Assembly (NCBI RefSeq): GCF_007489275.1
Contig: NZ_VLNR01000072.1
Span: forward strand, 1 to 36,850
Source: Aquimarina algiphila
Lineage (GTDB): Bacteria > Bacteroidota > Bacteroidia > Flavobacteriales > Flavobacteriaceae
Direction of reading: 5' to 3'
DNA length: 36,850 nt
The position numbers and the translations under genes were made by a program. The stretch's first letter is position 1. Each line of letters starts with the position of its first letter. A model generated the notes under the pieces. That model ran no database searches and had not been told where the DNA came from. It saw only the letters and a list, made by a program, of their open reading frames with translations. Shown piece after piece: positions 1 to 6,793 of this stretch.

Positions 1-114
1 GAGGGATTTAAAAATAGAATCTTATCAAAGATCACAGCAATGACCATTATTCAATATATCAATAGGTTTGAATTCAACAGAAATATAAACAACCTAAAAA
101 TTAATATTAACTAA
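1..114 (+). CDS. IS982-family transposase, C-terminal fragment (5' end outside window)
   Basis: Frame 1 is open from the first base and ends at TAA 112-114, giving 37 residues that contain RILSKITAMTIIQYINRFEF. The pattern of Arg, Ser-Lys-Ile-Thr and Gln-Tyr-Ile-Asn close to the C-terminus matches the end of flavobacterial IS982 transposases (DDE enzymes) as I remember them. The catalytic residues lie upstream, outside the window, so whether the full gene is intact cannot be judged. Its stop codon is 10 bases before the presumed terminal repeat, as expected for the 3' end of the single IS gene. Confidence 0.6.
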   Translation, partial: EGFKNRILSKITAMTIIQYINRFEFNRNINNLKININ

Positions 115-127
115 ATGCACAACGGGT
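1..127 (+). mobile_element. Right end of an IS982-family insertion sequence (partial)
   Basis: The window opens inside an insertion sequence. The transposase reading frame ends at 114, and 10 bases later comes GGGT (124-127), the complement of the ACCC that begins IS982-family terminal repeats, so I place the element's end at about 127. The left end and any target duplication are outside the window. The element sits directly upstream of the methyltransferase gene and may have replaced or separated its usual upstream partner. Assignment to IS982 is from recalled transposase C-terminal sequence, not from a search. Confidence 0.6.
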
Positions 128-201
128 AATTTTACTTTTTTTGTAAAGTTATTATTATTCTAAGGACTAAAAATCGAGATCCTATTAATTAATATAATAT
201 T

Positions 202-927
202 GTGAATCCAGAGGTTCGATTACATACGTCAGAACAGCTTGATAACCTGTCTCTGTCGGGAAAAGCGTTAAATACAACTTTACGTAGTCTAGGGATAATC
301 AATAGATTTCTGGGAAATCACCAACAATTGAATAAAGCCGTAGTACACTACACAAAAACATATCCCAATACAAAAAAAATACATATTCTTGATTTAGGCT
401 GTGGTGGCGGAGATTGCATTCTAAAGATTTCGAAAAAGCTAAAAAAAATAGGAATAGCTGCTTCATTTAAAGGGATTGACGGTAATCCAGAAAGTGTTGC
501 TTACGCATTACAAAATAACCCAGATCCTCTATCTATTGATTATAGTACTGCAGATATCCTAAGCAAAAAGTTTATTATACCAGATTGTGATCTTTTAATC
601 AGTAGTCATTTTATATATCATTTTAAAAATGAAGATCTTATTGATTTTCTAAAAAAAATAAAGTCTAAAAAGGTGAAACATGTTATTTTTAGCGAACTAT
701 ATCGAAGTAAAGTAGCATACTATATTTTTAAACATATAAGCAGCATACTTCCTATTTCTGATATGGCAAAAAAAGATGGTTTAATAGCTATTCAAAGAGC
801 TTTCACTGTCAAGGAATTAAAGGAAATCATAGAAAATAGCGGTATAAAAAAATATTCGATTATTAAGAAACCTTTCTTTAGAATGATCGTCAAAATCCAT
901 ACAAATAATGAAACAAATACTATCTAG
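202..927 (+). CDS. SAM-dependent class I methyltransferase, type III polyketide synthase-associated type
   Basis: A 241-aa cytosolic methyltransferase. The SAM-binding glycine motif is at residues 63-71 (LDLGCGGGD), followed by an acidic end of strand beta-2 near residue 93 (GID). The N-terminus (about 12-38, a short acidic segment then LRSLGIINRFLG) resembles the leader of methyltransferases that sit next to type III polyketide synthases and are thought to methylate alkylresorcinol or phenolic lipid products; that substrate is inferred. The start is GTG at 202, because an in-frame TAA lies at 190-192 and no ATG precedes the conserved region. It overlaps the next gene by 20 bases. No synthase gene is visible; an IS end lies 74 bases upstream, so the operon may have lost its first gene and promoter. 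Confidence 0.75.
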   Translation: MNPEVRLHTSEQLDNLSLSGKALNTTLRSLGIINRFLGNHQQLNKAVVHYTKTYPNTKKIHILDLGCGGGDCILKISKKLKKIGIAASFKGIDGNPESVAYALQNNPDPLSIDYSTADILSKKFIIPDCDLLISSHFIYHFKNEDLIDFLKKIKSKKVKHVIFSELYRSKVAYYIFKHISSILPISDMAKKDGLIAIQRAFTVKELKEIIENSGIKKYSIIKKPFFRMIVKIHTNNETNTI

Positions 928-1339
928 ACATATAAATACATTAAAAGAATCACCAAAAACACTAATTCTTGTTTATGTCATTACTTATTTTTTATGGGGA
1001 TTGGGAATGAATCGTTTTGGAGCAGAAATGGAGATTGCACGATTTACATATTGGTGGCAAGTGATTACGTGTTACATTTTATATATGGTTCCTGTTTCTA
1101 TTCTGCTAAAAAAATATAGCTTCTTTGAACAATATGCTTATGGACTAGTAGCTATGGGAATATTAGAATTCTTAGGGTATTGGTTAAAAACGTCATATGT
1201 ATATCCAGAGAATATGTTAGACAAACTATTTAATCCTCAAAACTTTAGTCTAGGAATGGCGCTATTTTTTGCTTTGTACTTTCCTGCAGGAAACTGGTTA
1301 GTTGATAAAATCCACCGATTAATCTTCGCAAAAAAATAA
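908..1339 (+). CDS. Small polytopic membrane protein, coupled to the methyltransferase
   Basis: A 143-aa hydrophobic protein with about four membrane segments, near residues 18-36, 50-66, 78-92 and 113-131, and a short basic C-terminus (KIHRLIFAKK). I do not recognise a named family. It starts inside the end of the methyltransferase gene (20-base overlap, different frame), so the two are very probably translated together; a membrane partner would fit modification of a lipophilic product, which is inference. It converges on the pentapeptide-repeat gene with only 6 bases between the two stops and no room for a normal terminator. Confidence 0.7.
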   Translation: MKQILSRHINTLKESPKTLILVYVITYFLWGLGMNRFGAEMEIARFTYWWQVITCYILYMVPVSILLKKYSFFEQYAYGLVAMGILEFLGYWLKTSYVYPENMLDKLFNPQNFSLGMALFFALYFPAGNWLVDKIHRLIFAKK

Positions 1340-1345
1340 ATAATA

Positions 1346-2470
1346 CTATTTTTTAGGAACAAGTATGAATTGTTGTTTCCCTTGTTTTTTCACTCTATAT
1401 TTATCTTCTATATCATCAGCTCCTTCTAATCCCAGAGAATCTATATAGGATATCCAATCTTGCTTATCCACTATTGCATTATCAAGTACAATATCAGAAA
1501 GATTAGCATCTATTAATTTTGCACCCCATAATATCGCTCCAGAAAAATCTGCTCCGGAAAGATCTGCCCCAGAAAGGTTTGCATTTGTTAAATCGGCACC
1601 TGCCAATTCTCCATTTCTTAAATTACAGTTCATTAACCGGGCTCTTTTAAGATTTGCTTCAGATAAATTAACCTTACTCATATTTGCATTTCTGAGTTCG
1701 CTATTTCCCAAATCAGCAGCAGGCATATTCGAATTTTCCAGATTTGAGAAATTTAGTCTGGCATATTTTAGGAAAACTCCTCTTCCTAATGTTACTTCGT
1801 TTAAGTCACTATATTCAAAATCCCCGTCAACAAAGATATCTCCTAAAGATTGATTTCCTATATCACTATTTATTAAACTATATAGCAATTGCCCTCGCTC
1901 AGAACTTGTTTTTTTATTAGTTAACTTTCCATCTTCAATATATTGATAAGGTTTCATGGCTCTTGATAAACTTACAATTCTTGCTTCCAGAGTTTTACTA
2001 ATATTATTTTTAGAATTAACACCTTTATATTTTAATTCTTCATTTAGATCTCCTAAAACGTTATCCATAACAAAAACCAAAGAAGATCTTCTATCGGCTT
2101 CTACCAAACTATTTTGGTTTTCGATAAATTTATTTTGATTCATCAATAATTTTGTCTGAAAAACAAGAACAGCTGCTGGTATTACAGCAACCATAAATGC
2201 AAATAAGCCTATTCTTGTAATACGCCAAATCACACTCGACGACACATCAGATACGGTATCAACAGAAACCGTTTTATATTCCTTATATTCTGTTATAGCA
2301 CTATTAATGCTTTTTTTCAATCTCCCTCCAAAAATTGGGGTGCTGGATTTTTTTAACAACCACCATCTAAACTTCCTTTTTTTCTGCTTCCCCTTATTAA
2401 TTTTGTCCAGCTTATCCTGGAGTAATTGGTTTTCTTTCTTTAGCCTTTCAATATAATCTTGCTCGTTCAC
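1346..2470 (-). CDS. Membrane-anchored pentapeptide-repeat protein
   Basis: A 374-aa protein. Residues 4-30 form a charged coiled-coil-like helix, 31-60 are basic, 83-108 form one transmembrane helix (GLFAFMVAVIPAAVLVFQ), 110-235 are soluble, and 237-334 carry tandem A(D/N)LXX pentapeptides such as AGADL, TNANL, SGADL and SGADF, which build a right-handed quadrilateral beta-helix. With the basic N-terminal side inside, the repeat domain could face the periplasm, but topology is not certain. Pentapeptide proteins have varied roles (gyrase protection, scaffolding) and none can be assigned here. The start is GTG at 2470. It is a single gene converging on the membrane-protein gene, with 126 bases to the next minus-strand gene upstream. 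Confidence 0.8.
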   Translation of the reverse strand: MNEQDYIERLKKENQLLQDKLDKINKGKQKKRKFRWWLLKKSSTPIFGGRLKKSINSAITEYKEYKTVSVDTVSDVSSSVIWRITRIGLFAFMVAVIPAAVLVFQTKLLMNQNKFIENQNSLVEADRRSSLVFVMDNVLGDLNEELKYKGVNSKNNISKTLEARIVSLSRAMKPYQYIEDGKLTNKKTSSERGQLLYSLINSDIGNQSLGDIFVDGDFEYSDLNEVTLGRGVFLKYARLNFSNLENSNMPAADLGNSELRNANMSKVNLSEANLKRARLMNCNLRNGELAGADLTNANLSGADLSGADFSGAILWGAKLIDANLSDIVLDNAIVDKQDWISYIDSLGLEGADDIEDKYRVKKQGKQQFILVPKK

Positions 2471-2523
2471 GGTGCTATGAATTTGGGTATTAAAAACGGT
2501 TAAGATATAAAAGTTATTATTAC

Positions 2524-2555
2524 TTAGGAAAAAGAAAGCTCTTTTTAAGTCCTAA
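2524..2555. repeat. Interrupted inverted repeat between the pentapeptide gene and the 76-aa gene
   Basis: An outer TTAGGA/TCCTAA pair encloses AAAAAGA/TCTTTTT around a 4-base loop, with three unpaired bases on the right arm. It lies downstream of the 76-aa gene and upstream of the pentapeptide gene. No uridine tract follows on the minus strand, so it is at best a weak terminator or a leader hairpin. Confidence 0.35.
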
Positions 2556-2596
2556 AAAATGTCTCATTAGCGCAAAAAAATAATACAAAATACTTT

Positions 2597-2827
2597 CTAT
2601 TTTACATATTTTGAGAGATCATCTGCTATATCTTCTACTATCGAAAACTCTTCTTCCTCTTCAATGAGATGAATAGTTTTAATGAGGAGTTGTATATATC
2701 CGGCTACATACTCTTTTTTCTTTGCATCACTTACATACTCCTTTCCTTCAATCACAATGAAAGTGATCAGATTGCGTATGATTAATTGTATTTCTCTACT
2801 ATCTAAATTCTCTTTCATGACATTCAT
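2597..2827 (-). CDS. Small acidic helical protein of unknown function
   Basis: A 76-aa protein with no signal peptide, predicted by eye to be mostly helical, with a very acidic run (EEEEEF) near residues 56-61. No family is recognised. Two ATG codons are available, at 2827 and 2818; the second gives a protein three residues shorter. It stands alone between a hairpin that may terminate the upstream minus-strand operon (2921-2951) and the pentapeptide gene. It could be a small regulator or an orphan immunity protein, but nothing in the sequence decides this. Confidence 0.5.
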   Translation of the reverse strand: MNVMKENLDSREIQLIIRNLITFIVIEGKEYVSDAKKKEYVAGYIQLLIKTIHLIEEEEEFSIVEDIADDLSKYVK

Positions 2828-2920
2828 TTTTTAGATTATCTTATAAGGAATATCTAATGAAAGTAGAATTATAACTCTCTAAAAACGAAAAATATACATG
2901 CAAAAAAGATCAAACTTCGA

Positions 2921-2951
2921 TTAAAAACATATTTCCTCGATTTGGGAAATA
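2921..2951 (-). terminator. Candidate Rho-independent terminator of the large minus-strand operon
   Basis: Read on the minus strand, a 7-bp stem (2945-2951 with 2930-2936, TATTTCC/GGAAATA) with an 8-base loop is followed by TGTTTTTAA. It lies about 100 bases after the stop of the beta-barrel gene at 3052, where the operon should end. The stem has only two G-C pairs, so strength is uncertain. Confidence 0.4.
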
Positions 2952-3051
2952 ACTCATAAGTTCATATCTCTGTGATCAATTTTATTGTACACAATAAAAC
3001 AACAAAATTTTTTAAGATGTTACTTGCCTTTATCTTTTGATAAATAATCTA

Positions 3052-5427
3052 CTAATCTTCAAGTACTTTATGAAACAAATCGGCTAATCTAATCTCTATA
3101 AATTTAATTATATGCTCTTCAGATTTTTTGTTTTGGTACATTGAAAAAACCTTTGAAGCATTCTGTTTTTTAAATATTTTTATTTCACCTTCTGGGTTTT
3201 CAATATCTTCAGGTTTTAAATCCCATCGTAACAACGATTGTAAAAGTTCTTTATGAGATTCATAACGTTTTTCTAATACTTTTTGTCGTTCAAGATCTTC
3301 AGGGTCTTTCTCTTTGGCACTATTAATTTTTCCGCTTAATACTGTAAACTCATCTCGTATTTGACGATCAATTTCTTTGGCCTCTCTTACTAACTTAAGG
3401 TAAGCTTCATATATCTTCTGGTTGTAGAACGCAGCAAAATCCAGATATTCATCTAAAGCCATAAGATATCTCAAAGCTATTTCTTTATAGACTCTTTTAT
3501 CTTTCTCCTCTGTTTCTTTTAGTTGTTCGCCTAGTTCGCTTAGTTTTCCTTTTTTATCTTTAATAATATGTGCAAAACCTTCTTTTTCTGGCAATGCCAA
3601 TAGTTCTGGCGTAATTTCTTTTGGTAATCCCTCATATCGATAGCTTCGATATTGAATTTTAATAGAATCATTTTCTTCTTTTGGCTTCCTTGTTCTCTTT
3701 TTAAAATTAAGTTTAGGTTTTTTTAAACCAAAAGCGTAATTATATCCAAAAGTAGCAGTAATCTCACTTAGATTATCAGTACTATTACTATTCCTAAACA
3801 ATTGAATTGCATTGAGACTGAAATTATGTTTATCTTTTAAAACATAACTTATTGTACCTCTAAGATTTGTAATATTTGACTGCGATGCTTTATTCCTAGT
3901 GTTATTGTAACTTATAGAAAGCCTTGTGTTTAATGTTTTTTCAAAATATCGTTTCCCTACACTAATAGTCGGTCCCCAAGTTGTTGATTCCTCTCTACCA
4001 ATAGTATTATAGGTTCCGTTTACCGATGTTGTTATATTAAGATTCCTTTCTGAAAAATCTATAGTATGTCCGATATTCATATTATGAAAAGTAGAAGCAT
4101 CTCCTAGTCTTACAATACCACCTTGTTCATTAAATACATCATTTAAAGAATAGTTTGTAACCAGGTTTTGCCTTGCTGTTTTTTTGTTTGAAAGTATATA
4201 ACTAACAGTAAGTGTAGCGGTTTGTGATAATTGTCTGTAATCTAAATCTTCAATTTGTTCATCCAAAAGATCACTATCATTAATCTCATCAAATTGATTT
4301 GGTTTAACATTAGTAAAAGTACTAAAGTTTGAATAAGAACCCGTTATATTTAGTCTTTTTGACAAGGCTAAACTTGCATTTAGCGAGCCCACAGTACGAT
4401 TTGTATTATTTGCCTTAAGCTTATCCAGATCATCTCTCTGATACCCGATATTAATGGCTAAGGCCAATTTATTTTTAAAAAAAGTATTTGCTGCATCTAT
4501 GGTTATATTTTCAAAATCATTGTTAAAAAAATATGCTCCCAAGGTTTCATAGCCAGGGTCAATACGCTCATACCCTACTCCAAGATTTACCGTTCCTATG
4601 GTATACCCTAAGCGGGTACGAACTGCATTATAGTATTCTGTAGAGGCTCGATTATTAAAAAATAACGCTATCGGAGAAAGTTCTGAAGCATCTACTTCTT
4701 CTGCCCGTGTATCTTTGGTAATCGCAGTTGTAGCATATTCTGCCTGAGCATTAAAATACTTCCCTAATTTTACTTCTCCTTCAAGACTAAGAACTAGGTT
4801 TTCTTGAGGTAATACTCCTTTTGTTTCTGGAATTACATTAAGTGAATTAATATCATCTTTTGCATAAAATCCAATAACCCCCAACGTATACCGCTCTTTT
4901 TTATAACTTGTTTTGATCCCATATCCCATACGATTAAAAGCTGGAATAGTCCTGGCATCCTCATCATCCTCTGTAGCTTTGAGTAAGCGACCAGACATAG
5001 CACTAATTTTAAAAGCTCCTTTTGGGGTAAGATCTACACCTACTCCTGTAAACTGATGCCCACTAAGGGTATATGGTGAAAATGTCATATTTACATTACC
5101 AATATGCCCAGTTATCCATTTATATTTTGGGTGAAGGCTTAATCGATTAAAATTGAAAGGCAATTGATATCCCAAATTTTCTCCCTGGTTAGAAAAACTA
5201 TACGAAATCGGCACAGAAAAACTATATATACTCACATTAAGCAGTCCTTGCAAAAAATAGGTATATGGCTCTCTACTATTATTTAAATTAGAATTGTAGT
5301 ATACGCCATTTGCTGCGATCTGCCCACTAACCTTAAAAGGTTTAGCATTAGTAATGGCATCATAGTCCAACGATTGCGTGTAGGCAATAGAAGAGATCAG
5401 CATGAGTATGTATACTAGCTTTTGCAA
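3052..5427 (-). CDS. Outer-membrane beta-barrel protein with helical C-terminal tail
   Basis: A 791-aa protein. A signal peptide (residues 1-19, ending SIAYTQS) is followed to about 573 by alternating amphipathic strands rich in aromatic, Asn and Ser residues, typical of a large outer-membrane barrel. A basic linker (about 574-585) leads to a charged, coiled-coil-like helical region to the C-terminus (about 620-791), which should lie in the periplasm. No named family is recognised. The start is TTG at 5427, chosen because it gives a complete signal peptide; ATG at residue 9 would give a very short one. It follows the immunity gene by 103 bases and is the last gene of the operon, so it may be co-transcribed or have its own promoter. 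It could be the outer-membrane anchor or pore of the apparatus (inference). Confidence 0.7.
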   Translation of the reverse strand: MQKLVYILMLISSIAYTQSLDYDAITNAKPFKVSGQIAANGVYYNSNLNNSREPYTYFLQGLLNVSIYSFSVPISYSFSNQGENLGYQLPFNFNRLSLHPKYKWITGHIGNVNMTFSPYTLSGHQFTGVGVDLTPKGAFKISAMSGRLLKATEDDEDARTIPAFNRMGYGIKTSYKKERYTLGVIGFYAKDDINSLNVIPETKGVLPQENLVLSLEGEVKLGKYFNAQAEYATTAITKDTRAEEVDASELSPIALFFNNRASTEYYNAVRTRLGYTIGTVNLGVGYERIDPGYETLGAYFFNNDFENITIDAANTFFKNKLALAINIGYQRDDLDKLKANNTNRTVGSLNASLALSKRLNITGSYSNFSTFTNVKPNQFDEINDSDLLDEQIEDLDYRQLSQTATLTVSYILSNKKTARQNLVTNYSLNDVFNEQGGIVRLGDASTFHNMNIGHTIDFSERNLNITTSVNGTYNTIGREESTTWGPTISVGKRYFEKTLNTRLSISYNNTRNKASQSNITNLRGTISYVLKDKHNFSLNAIQLFRNSNSTDNLSEITATFGYNYAFGLKKPKLNFKKRTRKPKEENDSIKIQYRSYRYEGLPKEITPELLALPEKEGFAHIIKDKKGKLSELGEQLKETEEKDKRVYKEIALRYLMALDEYLDFAAFYNQKIYEAYLKLVREAKEIDRQIRDEFTVLSGKINSAKEKDPEDLERQKVLEKRYESHKELLQSLLRWDLKPEDIENPEGEIKIFKKQNASKVFSMYQNKKSEEHIIKFIEIRLADLFHKVLED

Positions 5428-5530
5428 TAGGTTGTGAATTATAAGAGATTTTATTTTTTATATTTAGAAATTTCAGGCAAAAAAATACAGTTGTAGGAAT
5501 AGATTTATATATTTTAATTCTATGAATATT

Positions 5531-5953
5531 TTATTTATACTGATCTTCAAACTTTAAATAGTCCGAATATTTTTTTTGTCCATTTAATAGAGGTTTATAA
5601 AATCTATCTATACATTCGCATACATACATCATTTGAGTTTTATAATCATTTATATCCTTTTCTCTTCTACTAAATTCAGAAAAATGGTCCGATAATTCAA
5701 TTTTATCGATTTTAAGGAAATCAACTAAAATATTAGGTTTGCAATACTCTCCTGTTAAACTATAAAACGAAAAAGAGACACTGATATGAGGAAATAAACT
5801 CAACATTGATATTTTTATACTCCAGTAATTATTCATATAAATTTTTTCAAATTCACTTTCTTTTTGAAGGACTTCAAAAAAATCATACTTATCCAAATAG
5901 ATTCTAATTGTACTATTTAAATCTTTTTTAAAGTTTTTGTAATCTATGTTCAA
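5531..5953 (-). CDS. Probable immunity protein for the adjacent 274-aa toxin-like protein
   Basis: A 140-aa protein without signal peptide or membrane segment, rich in Tyr, Phe, Asp and Lys, of no family I recognise. It begins 4 bases after the stop of the 274-aa secreted toxin-like protein. The order toxin then small cytosolic protein, with tight spacing, is the standard layout of polymorphic toxin/immunity pairs, and that context is the only basis for the call. The start is TTG at 5953; the first in-frame ATG is at residue 41, which would remove a third of the protein. If it protects, it does so in the cytoplasm. Confidence 0.55.
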   Translation of the reverse strand: MNIDYKNFKKDLNSTIRIYLDKYDFFEVLQKESEFEKIYMNNYWSIKISMLSLFPHISVSFSFYSLTGEYCKPNILVDFLKIDKIELSDHFSEFSRREKDINDYKTQMMYVCECIDRFYKPLLNGQKKYSDYLKFEDQYK

Positions 5954-5957
5954 AATA

Positions 5958-6782
5958 TTAAAGTTTTATCATTAAACCATTTTCCTGGAGCGTATATCCT
6001 TTTCCTACCAAATACTGATATTCCATATTAGTAAAGGTTCTTATTTTGGATATTCCCTCGGCAATACATTTTTGTTTAAAAGGACTATCTGGCATATCAG
6101 CTACTAAGTTATACTTATGAATATCCAATCTTGGATCATGAATAAACCTAATATCCCCTCCATTTGCAATTATTTCATCTATATGTGGCTGATTAATTTC
6201 GTCCCAATATCTCCTATTCATAGCTGACACAGATAATTCTGTCCAATCATTAGACCTAGGTATACCTTGTAAAAGGAGAGTAATTTCATCCTCAGAGACT
6301 CCTTTCCGTATTAATTCAGTTCTTATCTGCATTGTTCCAATAGTTCCATTTCTTGGCCCCACTCTGCCCAAAATATTTAACTTTTTATTGGCTCTTATTA
6401 TGATCGATCCCCCAAAATCAATAGCTCTACTAAAATCATTAAAACTTCTTACGGAGCTAGTAATTTTCCAAGCATCAATTAAATTAGGATTAGCATTTAT
6501 TTTACGGATAAAATCTATTGGATCTACAACCTTCGCAAGGTCTGTAGAGAACTCAAAAAGTTCTGCATCATTAAGTCCTCTAGATGCGGCTAGTTCTCTT
6601 AATGTTTTAAATTCCGTAAAACCACCACTTCTTGTTACAAAATTTTTAAAAGCAGAAGTATGAGAATTATTTAAAATATGGGTTAGATCACCTAACCAAC
6701 ATCCTGTTCCTTGTGCAATACCTTGGTTGATGCTAAACATCAACAATAACAAGGCAATATATTTTTTCATTTTATTCCACAT
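5958..6782 (-). CDS. Secreted toxin-like tip protein, detached from its carrier
   Basis: A 274-aa protein with a signal peptide (cleavage after GIAQ, residue 24); ATG at residue 5 (6770) is the more typical start because MKKYIALLLL begins there. Residues 25-110 resemble the linker found before C-terminal toxin domains of large Bacteroidota proteins (for example NLIDAWKITSS). Residues 110-274 hold the candidate effector: ILGRVGPRNGTIG, then RRYWDEINQPHIDEIIANGG, and a closing EYQYLVGKGY. I cannot name the activity. It follows the 1833-aa carrier by 11 bases and precedes a probable immunity gene by 4. Normally such a tip is fused to the carrier; here it is a separate exported polypeptide. Confidence 0.6.
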   Translation of the reverse strand: MWNKMKKYIALLLLMFSINQGIAQGTGCWLGDLTHILNNSHTSAFKNFVTRSGGFTEFKTLRELAASRGLNDAELFEFSTDLAKVVDPIDFIRKINANPNLIDAWKITSSVRSFNDFSRAIDFGGSIIIRANKKLNILGRVGPRNGTIGTMQIRTELIRKGVSEDEITLLLQGIPRSNDWTELSVSAMNRRYWDEINQPHIDEIIANGGDIRFIHDPRLDIHKYNLVADMPDSPFKQKCIAEGISKIRTFTNMEYQYLVGKGYTLQENGLMIKL

Positions 6783-6793
6783 GATTATTCTTT

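Noticed and set aside
63..70. TAGGTTTG, a perfect match to the Bacteroidota -7 element
   Set aside because: It lies within the transposase coding sequence, has no TTTG 17-23 bases upstream, and is 130 bases from the next start; one 5-base-informative match is expected by chance.
893..930. Possible frameshift fusing the methyltransferase and membrane-protein genes
   Set aside because: Both frames are intact with a proper ATG and stop; a 20-base overlap is an ordinary translational coupling.
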